From: Rhizobium sp. G21
Lineage (GTDB): Bacteria > Pseudomonadota > Alphaproteobacteria > Rhizobiales > Rhizobiaceae
Assembly: GCF_014158035.1 (NCBI RefSeq)
Contig: NZ_JACFXW010000001.1
Span: forward strand, 3,822,001 to 3,886,000
DNA: 64,000 nt
Direction: 5' to 3'
Shown: positions 39,608 to 50,565 of the stretch, piece by piece
How positions within the stretch are numbered: the stretch's first letter is position 1
Layout of the letters: every line of letters starts with the position of its first letter
Notes under the pieces: model-generated
What the model was told of the DNA's origin: nothing
Seen by the model: only the letters and a program-made list of their open reading frames with translations
Databases searched by the model: none
Position numbers and translations under genes: made by a program

Positions 39608-41798
39608 TTGTATTTCAACACGCCGCTTGCCCGTTTCCTGGGGATGTTACTGCTGATTTGCAGCGTCTGCGTCGCCGTTTTTACGAGGCGCTACGGCAGC
39701 CCTTCACTGCGATCGAGATACGCGTAGATGCAATAGACAACCGGGTCCTTGCACGGATAGACGGACAGGATCATGTCCTCTTGGCATTCACCAACCCGGC
39801 TCAGCCGGTTGATGAACCTGGCGGAGAGGGGGGCTCAGAGTCGCGGCGATAGATTTTGTCGAAGAGCCGGACATGTTGCCGAGCTATGCGGCGCTGAATG
39901 AATTCTTCGACCGGCAGGCGCGCATCCGCAGGCTTCTGGACCTGCCGGAAATCGGCGCCGTGGTGGTCGACGGCTCCAACGGCGATGATAGCCCTCGTGT
40001 TGTTATCACGCCGGTTGTTGAGGGACGCAGCTTTCAAACCTTGCCGGCGGCGTTCTGGACCCAGATGGCGGCTGGGTTCTTGACGTGTGGCATTGCGGCC
40101 TTCTTCCTCGCCCTCCGCCCAAACTATCCGCCGATTCTCGCCTTTGCCACGGCGGGCATAGGAGTGGCCGGCGCGGCGTTTTCAGCAGCCCTCTACAGCA
40201 CGCGCCATTTGGCGATGGAAGCGCCGACATTCATCGGGCTTTCCCTGGTCAATCAAGCGTCTACTTATCTCTTTGGCATCGCGACCATCTATCTGTTCTC
40301 CATATATCCGGCATCCGTCATCGCCCCCAAGCGGCTTTGGCCGGCGCCGCTATTGACCCTCTCCGCCTTCATATTTTACCGCCTGCAATGGGCTCCGCAT
40401 GATCTCGTGACCACGCAGGTGGTGATCCTCGTCATGCTCGTGGTCATCATCGCCCTGGTCGCCGCCCAGTATCGCGCCACGCGCGGCGATCCTGCCGGCC
40501 GTGCGGTGCTGTTGTGGCTCGGATTGTCGGTCGTTTTCGGCGCTGGCGCGTTTGCAATGTTCGTCGCTTTGCCGGCTGCGCTCGGCCTGGACGTCATCAT
40601 GACGCAGAGTACAGGCTTTATTCCGCTGGCGGCCATCTATGTCGGCACGGCGCTCGGCATTGCCAGATTCCGTCTTTTCGATCTCGGCCGCTGGGCCTAC
40701 CGGATTCTGCTCTACGGTCTCACGCTCACTTTGCTATTCGCTTGCGATGCCGCCCTGGTGATGATTCTCCGCCTTTCGCCATCGGTATCGCTGGCGATCG
40801 CCGCAGCCGTTACGGGTATCGCCTATCTGCCGATACGCGATCTTCTCCTTCAGAGGCTTTTCCGCAGCGATACGCCGGATATAGCCACCCTTTACCGCCA
40901 GACGGTCGCCGTCGGCTTGCAGCCGACAGCCACCGCGCGCGCCTCTGCGTGGATGGCGATGCTGGATGATACTTTCCAGCCCATCCATATCGAAGCGAGC
41001 GCGTCGGATGAAAAGCCTGAGGCTTTCGGTCTGCGCAAGGAAGGTGAACAGCTTGTTTTGCAAGCGCTTGCCGATATTCCTGCGATGCGACTCTCCTTTG
41101 CAGGCCGTGGTCGACGGCTTTTCAACCGGGGGATGTCGCGCTGGCCGGCGAGCTCGCGAGCCTTGTCGAGACGACCATCGCCAATCGCGCCGCCTATGAG
41201 CGTGGGGCCTTGGAGGAACGGCAGCGCATCGCGCGCGACTTGCACGATGAGGTCGGCGCATCGCTCCTCTCCGGCCTTCATGCGGCGACACCGGAGCGCC
41301 GACACGAATGCATCGTCGATGCGCTGTCAGACGTTCGACAGATCGCCAGCGGCCTGGCCGGCCGCGACATTACCCTCGCCGGTCTCATTGCCCAGATGCG
41401 CCATGAAAGCCGTACTCGCATCGAGGCGCATGGTTGCGATTTGTCCTGGCCGCTCGATGCGGCTGCGGATGAAAGCGACATCATCCTGCCCTATCATCTG
41501 CACCGCAACCTATACGCAATCCATCGTGAAGCGATTAGCAATGCGCTGGCTCATGGCGCGCGGGGGACCATCCGGATCAGCTCCCGGCTTCGAGAGGGCC
41601 GCCTGGATCACGAAATCACCAATCCATGCGAACCGCGCCATGACGGAGGCTCGGACGCCGGTCCGGCGACGTTGCGCCGAATGGGGTCTTCCAACATGCG
41701 CGCCCGCGCCGACCAGATCGGGGGATCTGTCGATCGAGCGGCGTGACGCCTGCTACATTCTGCGGCTGTCCTTCAAGGTCGCAAAGGAAACGGCATGA
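39608..41798 (+). pseudogene. Membrane sensor histidine kinase (HisKA_3 type), several frameshifts
   Basis: The clear part begins at 39873 (MLPSYAALNEFFDRQAR) and has eight or so transmembrane spans (about 40050-40850), then a cytoplasmic region with the H-box ERQRIARDLHDEVG and the ATPase N-box HREAISNALAHG. The frame is broken at a G-run at 41128-41132 (a sixth G restores FNRGDVALAGEL) and again at 41720-41724, giving the end LSIERRDACYILRLSF. Upstream a hydrophobic segment in another frame (ILYFNTPLARFLGMLLLIC, near 39605) suggests the real N-terminus starts there, with more indels between; the start is unresolved. The stop overlaps the regulator gene. Confidence 0.78.
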
Positions 41799-42481
41799 TC
41801 AGGAAAGACGATCCGTCAGAGCGCTCCGTCCTTGTGGTCGAAGACAATCAGGAAGTTCGTGCAGGAATATGCGCGGCGCTGCCTGCGGCTTTCGCTGGCA
41901 TGGACTGCACGGGCGTGGCGACCGTCGCGGAGGCGCGCCACCTTCTGTTCACGCGTCAGGCGCAGGGACGCGGTTTCGATCTTGCCCTCATTGATATAGG
42001 TCTTCCCGATGGCAGCGGCGTCGACGTGATCCGATTGATCGCAGATCAGATGCCGGACACCTTTCCCATCGTCATCACGATCTTCGACAATGACCGAACG
42101 CTGTTTGACGCACTTGCGGCCGGCGCGAGAGGTTATATCCTCAAAAGCGCGACGATGAGCGGCCTGATCAACCAGCTGAAGCGTATCGACGAAGGCGAAC
42201 CACCGCTTTCGCCTCAGATGGCGCATCGCATGATGGCGCATTTCCGCCGTTTTCCGCAGCCCTCGCTTCAGGAGGCTGTCGGGAACGCCGAGGCGCTTAC
42301 GCAGCGCGAGCAGGAAGTGCTGACCCTTCTGGGAAAAGGCCTCACGGCACAGGATATCGCCGTCGCGCTTTCAATCACCCGCAACACCTGTACGACCCAC
42401 ATCAAGGCCATCTATCGCAAGCTCAGCATATCCAGCCGAGCCGAAGCCGCCTTGGAAGCGGACAGACGAGGTCTGCTCTAG
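41795..42481 (+). CDS. NarL/LuxR-family response regulator
   Basis: A 228-residue regulator. The receiver has VVEDN, the phospho-acceptor in LALIDIGLPDGSG and Lys in YILKSATMSG; the C-terminal LuxR helix-turn-helix reads LTQREQEVLTLLGKGLTAQDIA then TTHIKAIYRKL. ATG overlaps the kinase stop (ATGA), marking the pair as cognate. The RTX gene lies 284 bases downstream and is a possible target. Confidence 0.94.
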   Translation: MIRKDDPSERSVLVVEDNQEVRAGICAALPAAFAGMDCTGVATVAEARHLLFTRQAQGRGFDLALIDIGLPDGSGVDVIRLIADQMPDTFPIVITIFDNDRTLFDALAAGARGYILKSATMSGLINQLKRIDEGEPPLSPQMAHRMMAHFRRFPQPSLQEAVGNAEALTQREQEVLTLLGKGLTAQDIAVALSITRNTCTTHIKAIYRKLSISSRAEAALEADRRGLL

Positions 42482-42765
42482 GCTGCCGCCCATCTTCAAT
42501 TTTTCTGGTTTTCCTCACCCGTTCGAGTGATTGTTCGCCTGGCGACGCTTTGCGACTGTTCCCGCGATTCCGGCGTCTTTTCGATCGGCCGGACAATGAG
42601 ACGGGGAGGATTGGTGGTTCACGAAGAATTTCCAGTTCGATCGGCGGGCCGTTCGCGTGGCGATTGTCGTCATCCGATCGCCTGGCGCCTCCCGAATGAG
42701 ACCAGATTTCTTTTTCGTTCGGCGGCAGGCTGCCGTTGCGCGCATCACATTAATCGGAGAGCAGC

Positions 42766-45700
42766 ATGGCGATCATTACCGGCACGATCAAGGGCGATAA
42801 ACTGACGGGAACCGACGAACTCTATGACCAGATCGGCGGCCTTGATGGAAACGATACGATCGATGGACGTCATGGATTGGACTATATCGACGGCGGTTCG
42901 GGCAAAGACAAGATTGCTGGATCGTTCCAGAACGATACGATCGGCAGCGGCGATGGCGACGACACGATCGATGGCGATAGCGGCAACGATATCCTGACGG
43001 GCGGCCGCGGCAAGGATGTGGTGCGCGCAGGCAGCGGCATGGACATCATCTATATTGGATCTGCGGCGGACGGAGCCGGGGATGTGGTCGATGGCGGCTC
43101 CGGCGTCGACCGGCTTTCTATCGACTATTCGACCTTCACATCGGCCCTCAACATAAAGATCGGCGACTGGATCTCCTTGGCGACGCTTGCCGGCGGCATC
43201 AAAGTGCGAAATGTCGAGTCTTTCCGGTTGATCGGAACGTCTAAAAACGACGTCATTACCGGCGGAAACTACAATGACGAGCTTTTCGGCGGGCTTGAGC
43301 AGACAGGCTGACCGGCGGTCGTGGGAATGACATGCTGAGCGGCGACGCCGGTGACGACACACTGCGCAGCGGATACGGCGCCGATGTGCTGATCGGCGGA
43401 GAAGGCAAGGACCTGCTCTACGGTGACGCGGGCGTCGACCAGCTCTCCGGTGGCGACGGCAATGACAAGCTTTTTGGCGGCGTGGACAGCGATACATTGT
43501 CGGGAGATGCCGGAGACGACACCCTCGATGGCGATACCGGCAATGACCGGCTGTATGGGGGAGCCGGTCGCGACAAACTCTCCGGAGGAGCCGGCGATGA
43601 CGAACTCGACGGCGGCGATGGAAACGATACGCTGCAGGGCGGAGCCGGCAATGACACATACAATCATGCGATCGGCCAGGGCAAAGACGTCATCGTCGAC
43701 AGCGGTGGAAGCGACCGGCTCGTTCTGACGAACTTCACCGGTAACTTTACGGCGGCTCCCACCAGCGTCTCGAAGACATTGTCCGACGGCGCGACGTTCA
43801 AGGGAATAGACCATTACACGATCTATGTTGCCTCCGGCGCCAACCAGATCAAGACCGGCGACGGCAACGATGTCGTCTACAGCTATGACGGCAATGACGT
43901 GCTCGAAGGCGGCGGCGGTGACGACGTGCTCAACGCCGGAAACGGCATGGACGTGGCCGAGGGGGCGCAGGCAATGATGCGCTCACATTCGGCGAAGGCG
44001 GCGAGGACCGAGGCGATGGCGGTGCGGGTCTCGATCGACTGGATATCTTGCGGCAGACTGTGACGACGGCGCAAACCTTCAATATTTCCGGAACGACGGG
44101 AACGCTTTCAGACGGCAGCGTCTTCAAGAATTTTGAAATCTTCTCCGTGGCTTTCGGCAACGGCAATGACGTCGTGCAGTCGACCGGAAGCGCGCAGGCG
44201 GTTTTCTTTTACGGCAATGGCGGCAACGACACCCTGCTCGGCTCGAACGGCCATGATCGTCTTGCCGGCGGCGATGGCGAAGACACGCTGGAGGGCGGCG
44301 GGGGCGACGATGACCTCAATGGCGGTGTCGGAGACGACACAATCGACGGCGGCGATGGCAATGACAGGATTGTCGACGACGGCGGCAAGAACAGCATCAA
44401 TGCCGGCGAAGGGAACGATAGCGTCCATCTTCAGACTTTCTCGACCGCCGCGATGGACAACGCCGTGGATCTCGGCGCGGGTGACGACAGCTTTACGGTT
44501 TATGTCAGCTCTACGGACAAGGTGCTCGCCGACGGCGCAGCAGGCAGCGACATGGCTGTTGTCAGGTTTGCCGGCGCGACCAAGAACCTGACCTTCACGC
44601 TTTCGGCAGATTCCTCCGTCGGCAACGCCTCTGTTCGCCTGAAGGGGTTCGAGCGAGTGGATATGACGGGCGGCGCCGGGGCTGACAGCTTTACTGGCGG
44701 CAAGCTGGACGACCGTTTTTCCGGTGGCGCCGGAAAGGATAGCCTGAAAGGCGCCGCCGGCAGCGACTTCTTGGTGGGTGATGAGGGTTCAGACACGATT
44801 TCGGGCGGAGACGGTGACGACACGATCTATGGCGACAGCTATTTCTTCAACAATGACAGAGACTTGATTAACGGTGACACGGGCAATGACACAATTTTCG
44901 CGAGCCTCGGCGACACGGTGGACGGGGGCGCCGGAAGCGACTATCTGACTGTGCTGCTCAGCAACCAGACGAAAGACTTCACCTACACCTTCGCAAAGAC
45001 GGTCAAGCTGGATGCGGTCACCACCTATAAGAACTTCGAGGCGTTTGCCTATCTCGGCAGCCAGGGCAAGGATGTCGTGACCGGCGGCGGGCTTGACGAC
45101 TTTATCGATGGAGGGTTTGGCAACGATCGGCTGAATGGCGGCAAGGGCAATGACAGGCTTGCCGACGGCAGCGGCTCCGACAAAATCTATGGCGGTGACG
45201 GCAATGATCTCCTCCAGCGCACCGATAGCAATCCCGCCAAGGACCTTTTCGACGGCGGCGCTGGCAACGATACGATGACATTTGCGGCAAGCCTGCTTTC
45301 CGTGGTCGTCGATCTCGAAAATCAGAGAAAGAATTCGGGCTCCGCCAAGGGCGTCGAAATCAAGAATGTAGAGACGATCGTCGGCTCCTTCGTCGACGAC
45401 GATATCCGGGGAACGCCAAGGCCAACGCGTTGGACGGGGGCGGCGGTGACGACGTGCTGCAGGGTCGAGGAGGCAGCGACACGCTTATCGGCGGCGGCGG
45501 CGAGATTGGCTGACCGGCGGCGCTGGGGGCGACAAGTTCGTCTTCAACTATGATAGCCGCAGCGGCGAGGGGGACGTGATCACGGACTTCGTCCGCGGCG
45601 CGGACAAAATGGTCATCGACGGCTATTCGTTTGCATTGGCTGACAAGAAGATCAACCTCGTCAGCGGCGCGGCGCCGGTTGCGACGAATGACAAACCAGT

Positions 45701-45833
45701 ATTCCTGTTTGAAAATGACAATGGTCGATTGTGGTTTGATGCAGACGGCAAGGGAGACTTTGCCGATCCCGTGCTGATTGCGACCTTGCAAAACATCACC
45801 AAACTCTCGGCTGCCGACTTCAGCATTTTGTAA
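42766..45833 (+). pseudogene. RTX-type calcium-binding (hemolysin-repeat) secreted protein, frameshifted
   Basis: About 1020 residues after repair, with many GGxGxDxx nonapeptides (for example GGDGNDKLFGG, GGAGDDELDGG) that form a Ca2+-dependent beta-roll. It has no N-terminal signal peptide, and the end GEGDVITDFVRGADKMVIDG to LSAADFSIL is typical of a C-terminal type I secretion signal. Frames change near 43296-43300, 43961-43965 (G-run), 45408-45411 (G-run) and 45505-45513; each can be bridged by one base with the repeat pattern continuing. SD GGAG precedes the ATG. No secretion genes are nearby. Adhesin or surface protein is the best guess; no enzyme domain was seen. Confidence 0.85.
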
Positions 45834-45950
45834 GTGCGCCGCTTCGCAGCTTTGGATCAAGGTCACGGCAGGGATCAGGCTTTGCCGTGACCGCATATGC
45901 AACTGGCTCAAACAAGTTTCTTGCCGGCGGTTGAGCCCTACGCGGTGTTG

Positions 45951-46512
45951 TCAGGCCAAAGCCTTGGCTTCCGGCGTCTCGGCATAGGCTCATGGCAACA
46001 GGTCATCGATCCGGCTGTTGGGATGGTCATTGACGATCTTGGGGATCACGTCCGTCAGATAGGCCGTCGGCGCGACGCCGTTGAGCTTAGCCGTTTCAAT
46101 CAATGATGCGATTGTCGCCCAATGCTCGGCTCCTGCGTCGGAGCCGGCGAACAACGCATTTTTCCGATTGAGGACGATCGGTCTGATCGAACGTTCGACG
46201 GTGTTGGAGGCGATCTCGACGCGGACTTCATTGATGAAACGCGTCAGCCCGTCCCAGCGCGACAGCGTGTAGCGAATGGCTTCGGCGAGTTTGGTCTTTT
46301 GGCTGATAAGAGCGAGTTGCTCGGTGAGCCATGGCGCGAGGTTGTCAGCGATCGGGCGGCTCTCGGCCTGCCGCACATCGCGGCGTTCCTCATGGGGTCT
46401 GCGGATATTGTCCTCGATCCTGTAGAGTTCGGCGATGGGCCTGAGCGCTTCGCTGGCGATCGGTGCGCGACCTGCAGCGGCGAGCTCGAGGAAGCGCCAT
46501 TGCTTTGACCGA
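45951..46512 (-). pseudogene. IS66-family transposase (TnpC) C-terminal remnant
   Basis: The translation contains SEALRPIAELYRIEDNI, KTKLAEAIRYTLSRWDGLTRF, VEIASNTVERSIRPIVLNRK and LNGVAPTAYLTDVIPKI, the C-terminal half of IS66 transposases including the catalytic Glu region. A TGA at 45990-45988 replaces the Trp of LLPWAYAETPEAKALA, which can still be read to 45951. The N-terminal half and the accessory genes are missing, so the element is dead. Confidence 0.88.
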
Positions 46513-46567
46513 ATCGTCAGCCACCGGGTCGATACACCCTGGATATAGGCCCCTTAAACAACCGCCG

Positions 46568-46618
46568 TCAGCGCTCTTGATCAACAAGCAAGCGCAGGTT
46601 CATCATCTCGTCGGTCAT
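46568..46618 (-). pseudogene. IS256-family transposase N-terminal remnant
   Basis: Minus-strand MTDEMMNLRLLVDQER resembles the first residues of IS256 transposases (MTDEMM with LR and LV following) and then stops. Only about 50 bases are recognisable. It directly adjoins the IS66 remnant, which suggests stacked insertions and deletions. Confidence 0.45.
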
Positions 46619-46863
46619 CGGTGGTGTCTTTCAGGTTGGCTCTCGGCAACCCGACCCTCCCGGACATCACCGATGGCGGTGAAACCCAACTACATCACTC
46701 GGTGGGACCCGATCAGCGTATCGGAAGCTTCGACTTGCAGATGCAGGAGGATTGGGCGGCGAACTGCATGATGCCAAGACCTGGTTTACGGTGGGCATGC
46801 TCAGGTTCCCTTTTGCGGGTTTGCCGGGACCGACCGCCTGACGTGCTCGCAAGGATGATCGGT

Positions 46864-47142
46864 TCAACCGCCTTTGGGCACAAAACCCACGCCAAAACCG
46901 AACAGTCGCCCAATCTTCTCCAACGTCTCCAATGTTGGATTTCCCGGACCAGCTTCAATCTCCGCAACTTGGCGCCTCGTGAGTGACAGCGTCCTGGCAA
47001 ACTCGTCCTGTGTCATGCCGAACCCTTTACGGATATCCGCAACGGCTTCAGGCAGTCTTAGATCACCGGTTCTAGCACGCTCCGCCAGCGTCCTGCGGTT
47101 TTCAAGGATCTCCTCTTTCGTCGGCTTCTTCCATCTAGCCAT
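46864..47142 (-). CDS. hipB: HipB-like XRE antitoxin
   Basis: A 92-residue protein with a helix-turn-helix (about residues 40-85: GMTQDEFARTLSLTRRQVAEIEAGPGNPTLETLEKIG, cited in parts) and a short N-terminal arm. It lies 17 bases downstream of the hipA-like gene on the same strand, the reverse of the E. coli hipB-hipA order. It would bind the operator upstream of hipA and neutralise the kinase toxin. Confidence 0.86.
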   Translation of the reverse strand: MARWKKPTKEEILENRRTLAERARTGDLRLPEAVADIRKGFGMTQDEFARTLSLTRRQVAEIEAGPGNPTLETLEKIGRLFGFGVGFVPKGG

Positions 47143-47159
47143 CTAGCGGTCCTTCACCA

Positions 47160-48482
47160 TCATTGACACGTCCCCAGAACGCTGTCCGCTATCGCGAGAC
47201 AGCGTCCCATCGCAGGGTCCAGAATCTCCGAAGTCGCTCCCATATCCTTCGCCATGGCCGGAGCCCGGCGCAGTTTTTCGGCAAACATGACAAGCACAGC
47301 TGCAAGCGCTTTCTGCTCGACTGGATCAGGCATAAGTTCGCCGCAAATGCGCTTCCAATCGGGAAGATGATCGCGACCGCTGTCACGCATCATGGCCCAG
47401 CGGGTGGAGCGAACGATTCCCTCCTTCGCAAGCCGCATGGGTGCGAAATCAAAGAGCGGCGAAAGGCGGATTGCGCCGTCCTGATGCTTGCTGAGTGCAG
47501 AATTCCGGCCGTGATTGTCGGGATTGCCGAGCGCAAGGTTGGCGATGTCGCGCTTCAGGTATTCGACAATGTCCGCGAAGGGATCGGCCGAATATTGGCG
47601 CAGAACATCGATATAGGCCTCATGCGTGCCGACATGGCCAAAATCGGCAACGCCGATCGCGGACACCAAGCTTTCTTGCCCCAACCGAATGGTTCCGCCG
47701 CCTTCTCTCTTCTTCCGGTCGAAGCGGGGAATGATCAGGACGCCTTCGGCATAGCTTGATGGTTCGCTGACATTCAAGCCGATCTCTTGAGCGATCCAAG
47801 AATAGAGGGCTTCGCCTTCGAGGATCAGGCGGTCCACAGGCTCGTTGCTGCGGACCAGCTTGACGATGACATGGCGCACGGCCTCATCATCGCTCACGAA
47901 GCTGTCGGGGTAATAGAGCCCGTCATTCGCCTGCGTCATCGAGACTTTCGGCCATTCCCCTTGCAGGCCGCTTGAGCCGGAGGCAAGCATTCCAAAACGA
48001 TCGGCGACTTCCATGAAGCGATCCGACCGCTCAAGGATTTCCGCCTCTGTCACTCCCTGGCGCTCGACACCGCGCAGCCGCTCCGCTTCGGCGTCCGCCG
48101 CTTCTTTGATCCGAATATTGCCTATGCCGCCCGTCGCCGATCGGAGAAGCAGCGGCAGATCGGAAGCCCGCGAGCTTTCAGCAAGGCTGAGATGCTCGGC
48201 AAGCTTTCGCCTCGCATGCCCCTGGGGCATCAGATCCAAGAGGAAGGGCGGCCAGCTGCGGCTATATCGATTTTCGAGATCGACGGGATAGCGGACGGAT
48301 AAGGCGCGATGGTCCCGGACCGTTTTTCCAGCAGAAAACTCCGCCGATGCCACGGTGACGAAATAGTCGAGATCGTAATCGACGAACGACGCGCCCCGGA
48401 AGCCGGACGCGTCGTCCTCGAGTCCCAGTGTCGCGGCGTGATGCCACTCACCGTCAAAATGGGTTTGAAGCGTCAGGCGCAT
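47160..48482 (-). CDS. hipA: HipA-like serine/threonine kinase toxin
   Basis: A 440-residue HipA-family protein. It has the N-terminal couple domain, GGIGNIRIKEA near residue 115, and the C-terminal kinase with IIPRFDRKK, the catalytic loop GNPDNHGRNSAL and LSPLFDFAPM carrying the metal-binding Asp. HipA kinases phosphorylate glutamyl-tRNA synthetase or related targets and induce growth arrest. Intact frame. The perfect palindrome 40 bases upstream is the likely HipB operator. Confidence 0.92.
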   Translation of the reverse strand: MRLTLQTHFDGEWHHAATLGLEDDASGFRGASFVDYDLDYFVTVASAEFSAGKTVRDHRALSVRYPVDLENRYSRSWPPFLLDLMPQGHARRKLAEHLSLAESSRASDLPLLLRSATGGIGNIRIKEAADAEAERLRGVERQGVTEAEILERSDRFMEVADRFGMLASGSSGLQGEWPKVSMTQANDGLYYPDSFVSDDEAVRHVIVKLVRSNEPVDRLILEGEALYSWIAQEIGLNVSEPSSYAEGVLIIPRFDRKKREGGGTIRLGQESLVSAIGVADFGHVGTHEAYIDVLRQYSADPFADIVEYLKRDIANLALGNPDNHGRNSALSKHQDGAIRLSPLFDFAPMRLAKEGIVRSTRWAMMRDSGRDHLPDWKRICGELMPDPVEQKALAAVLVMFAEKLRRAPAMAKDMGATSEILDPAMGRCLAIADSVLGTCQ

Positions 48483-48522
48483 TAATTGACCCTTTCAATG
48501 GTTCAAATAATGCATTTTCTGA

Positions 48523-48556
48523 AATTATTCAACCCATCAAAGTGGGTTGAATAATT
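48523..48556. promoter_or_regulatory. Perfect 14-bp inverted repeat upstream of hipA (HipB operator)
   Basis: AATTATTCAACCCA and TGGGTTGAATAATT are exact reverse complements separated by TCAAAG. A partial copy (GGTTCAAATAAT) lies at 48500-48511, closer to the hipA start. The A+T-rich repeats stand out from the surrounding DNA and fit an autoregulated toxin-antitoxin promoter. Confidence 0.72.
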
Positions 48557-49244
48557 GCCGTCAGCATGGACTGCTACCGAAACGGTCATGAAAGCTTCGA
48601 CTGCGGCTGACCATCTTCCGTCCACACCACGCACCGTCGCCGGCGAACACAATGCGCGACAGGCTGATGTAGTTTGACACCACTCTCTGGAATTCCGAGA
48701 TTAGGCGGGATTATCCGGGAAGAGGCGGAAACGCTCGACATTTCAAAGCTTAAGGCGATTTCGAGCAGAAGGTGGCGCAATCCACTTTTGACACCGAGCG
48801 CCGCCAAAGTGGCGGCGAGGGGGATGATCGGCAGCATTGCCTCAGTTTACTTCGAGAAGCCTTCAAAAATCACCGAAATGGCTTCAACGCGTCTTCAAAC
48901 CTTTGATTTTATTGGATTGGACGATCTTCAGAGATTTCCGCCAAGGCGCCGTTCGACGGTGAAATGTAGGCGGAAATCCAATTTTAAGTCGGACGGAGCG
49001 TCCGAGTTAGCATTAAATGAATGATATTCAATGGCTTAAAGAGATTTTTGGCGCAATTTAAGTCGGCGCTCGGTTGGCCACGAAATCTGCGTTCTTAAAC
49101 CAACCCATTTGTGACCAAAACGATAGCGGCATCCTTCATCGTTGGCATCGCGACGCCGGCGGGGAGGTGGTTTGGCAAAGCGTGCCAGGCTTGTGAAAAG
49201 CTCCCTTTGGCAGGGCCCTTAACCAACCGCCAAAATGGTAACAG
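48557..49244. other. Region without recognisable genes between hipA and the IS3 element
   Basis: About 690 bases of moderate G+C. An open frame at 48674-49024 (+, 116 codons) and one at 48586-48837 (-, 83 codons) overlap each other; neither has a clear ribosome site or family resemblance. The DNA may be old island sequence. The left end of the IS3 element begins at 49245. Confidence 0.5.
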
Positions 49245-49283
49245 TGAACCGCCCCGGGTTCGCCGGAGACCGTTTGGTTTAAG

Positions 49284-50189
49284 TTATGCCGCCACGGCTG
49301 GCGCGTCCAGCATGGCATGGTATCGTTCTTCGGCCTCGGCTGGCGGGATATTCCCGATGGGTTCCAGAAGGCGTCGGTGGTTGAACCAATCGACCCATTC
49401 GAGCGTAGCGAACTCCACGGCTTCGAAGTTGCGCCATGGTCCTCGCCGATGGATGACCTCGGCCTTGTAAAGACCATTTATCGTTTCGGCGAGAGCATTG
49501 TCGTAACTGTCGCCAACACTTCCGACAGACGGCTCGATGCCCGCCTCTGCCAGTCGTTCGGAATAGCGAATGGACACATATTGCGAGCCGCGGTCGGAAT
49601 GATGAACCAGCCCGCCAAGTTTGACGGGCCGTCTGTCGTGAAGCGCCTGCTCGAGGGCATCGAGCACAAAGCCCGCATGAGCGGTTCGACTTGCCCGCCA
49701 ACCGACGATGCGGCGAGCGAAGGCGTCAATGACGAAGGCCACGTAAACGAAGCCTTGCCAGGTCGCGACATAGGTGAAATCGGACAACCACAGCATGTTC
49801 GGCGCTGGAGCCTTGAAGTGGCGATTGACGCGGTCGAGCGGACATGGGGCAGACCTGTCCGACACGGTGGTTTTGACGGGTTTGCCGCGAATTATGCCTT
49901 GAAGACCCATCATTTTCATGAGCCTTGCCACGGTGCAGCGAGCGACATCGAAGCCTTCTCGTTGCAACTGTCGCCAGACTTTCCGCACGCCATAGACCTG
50001 AAAGTTCTCATTGAACACCCGGCGTATCTCGATCTTCAGGGCCATGTCGCGCCGGGTGCGGACCGACAGGCGGTCCACATCCGTGCGCTTGGCAATGGCC
50101 TCATAGTAGGTAGACGGGGCAATCGGCAGCAGCCTGCAGATCGGCTCGACCCCGAGCACTGCGCGGTGTTCGTCGATGAAGGAAATCAT
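49284..50189 (-). CDS. IS3-family transposase OrfB
   Basis: About 300 residues from ATG ([14 protein letters not shown]). It has the HTH_21-like [14 protein letters not shown] and the rve integrase core: first Asp in LWLSDFTYV, second in [11 protein letters not shown] and Glu in [14 protein letters not shown]. The frame is open further upstream, so an OrfAB fusion could be made by -1 frameshifting near the TTTT in TATTTTGCCC, as in other IS3 elements. Confidence 0.93.
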   Translation of the reverse strand: MISFIDEHRAVLGVEPICRLLPIAPSTYYEAIAKRTDVDRLSVRTRRDMALKIEIRRVFNENFQVYGVRKVWRQLQREGFDVARCTVARLMKMMGLQGIIRGKPVKTTVSDRSAPCPLDRVNRHFKAPAPNMLWLSDFTYVATWQGFVYVAFVIDAFARRIVGWRASRTAHAGFVLDALEQALHDRRPVKLGGLVHHSDRGSQYVSIRYSERLAEAGIEPSVGSVGDSYDNALAETINGLYKAEVIHRRGPWRNFEAVEFATLEWVDWFNHRRLLEPIGNIPPAEAEERYHAMLDAPAVAA

Positions 50190-50515
50190 CGCTTCAGTGG
50201 GCGGTCGAGCTCCGCCTGGGCAAAATACGCAGACGCTTTGCGCAAAATCTCGTTCGCCTGACGAAGCTCGCGGTTCTCCCGTTCCAAAGCCTTCATCTTC
50301 TCTGAGACATCGCTCGGCAGACCCGCTCGCTGACCGCTGTCCACCTCGGACTTCTTCACCCACTCATTCAGCGTGTGCGCAGAGCAGCCGATCTTGGCGG
50401 CTATCGAGCAGACCACCGCCCAACGGGAGGGATGTTCGGCTTCATGCTCCGCCACCATTCGAACGGCGCGGGCACGGACTTCAGGGGAGAATTTGTTTGT
50501 CGTCTTGCTTGTCAT
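50186..50515 (-). CDS. IS3-family transposase OrfA
   Basis: A 109-residue helix-turn-helix protein: [38 protein letters not shown] and a leucine-zipper-like [19 protein letters not shown]. Its TGA overlaps the orfB ATG. It binds the element ends. Confidence 0.93.
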   Translation of the reverse strand: MTSKTTNKFSPEVRARAVRMVAEHEAEHPSRWAVVCSIAAKIGCSAHTLNEWVKKSEVDSGQRAGLPSDVSEKMKALERENRELRQANEILRKASAYFAQAELDRPLKR

Positions 50516-50565
50516 AGACCCTACTTCTCACGAGTTGGGGTCTCCGGCAAACCCGGGCCGGTTCA

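Larger units (their letters stand above)
49245..50565 (-). mobile_element. IS3-family insertion sequence, 1321 bp
   Basis: Bounded by 27-bp terminal inverted repeats at 49245-49271 and 50539-50565 that differ at two positions; both start TGAACCG and share CCCGGGTT and GCCGGAGACC. Inside are overlapping orfA and orfB with a DDE integrase core. No target duplication is visible: the left flank ends CAG and the right starts GTA. The right flank is a truncated DNA polymerase gene, so a deletion may have accompanied the insertion. Confidence 0.92.

Noticed and set aside
39517..39852. A separate small gene upstream of the sensor kinase
   Set aside because: The 111-codon frame has no family resemblance; other frames across it give a hydrophobic N-terminus and RLMNLAERG-like text that fit a frameshifted kinase start better.
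42482..42765. A gene between the LuxR-type regulator and the RTX protein
   Set aside because: Only short frames without motifs; the region looks like a promoter and leader of the RTX gene.
42940..45300. CRISPR array or DNA tandem repeat
   Set aside because: The repetition is at protein level (GGxGxD nonapeptides) with variable DNA; there are no constant repeats with unique spacers.
48674..49024. A 116-codon gene between hipA and the IS3 element
   Set aside because: Weak start context, no recognisable motif, and an overlapping frame of similar quality on the other strand.
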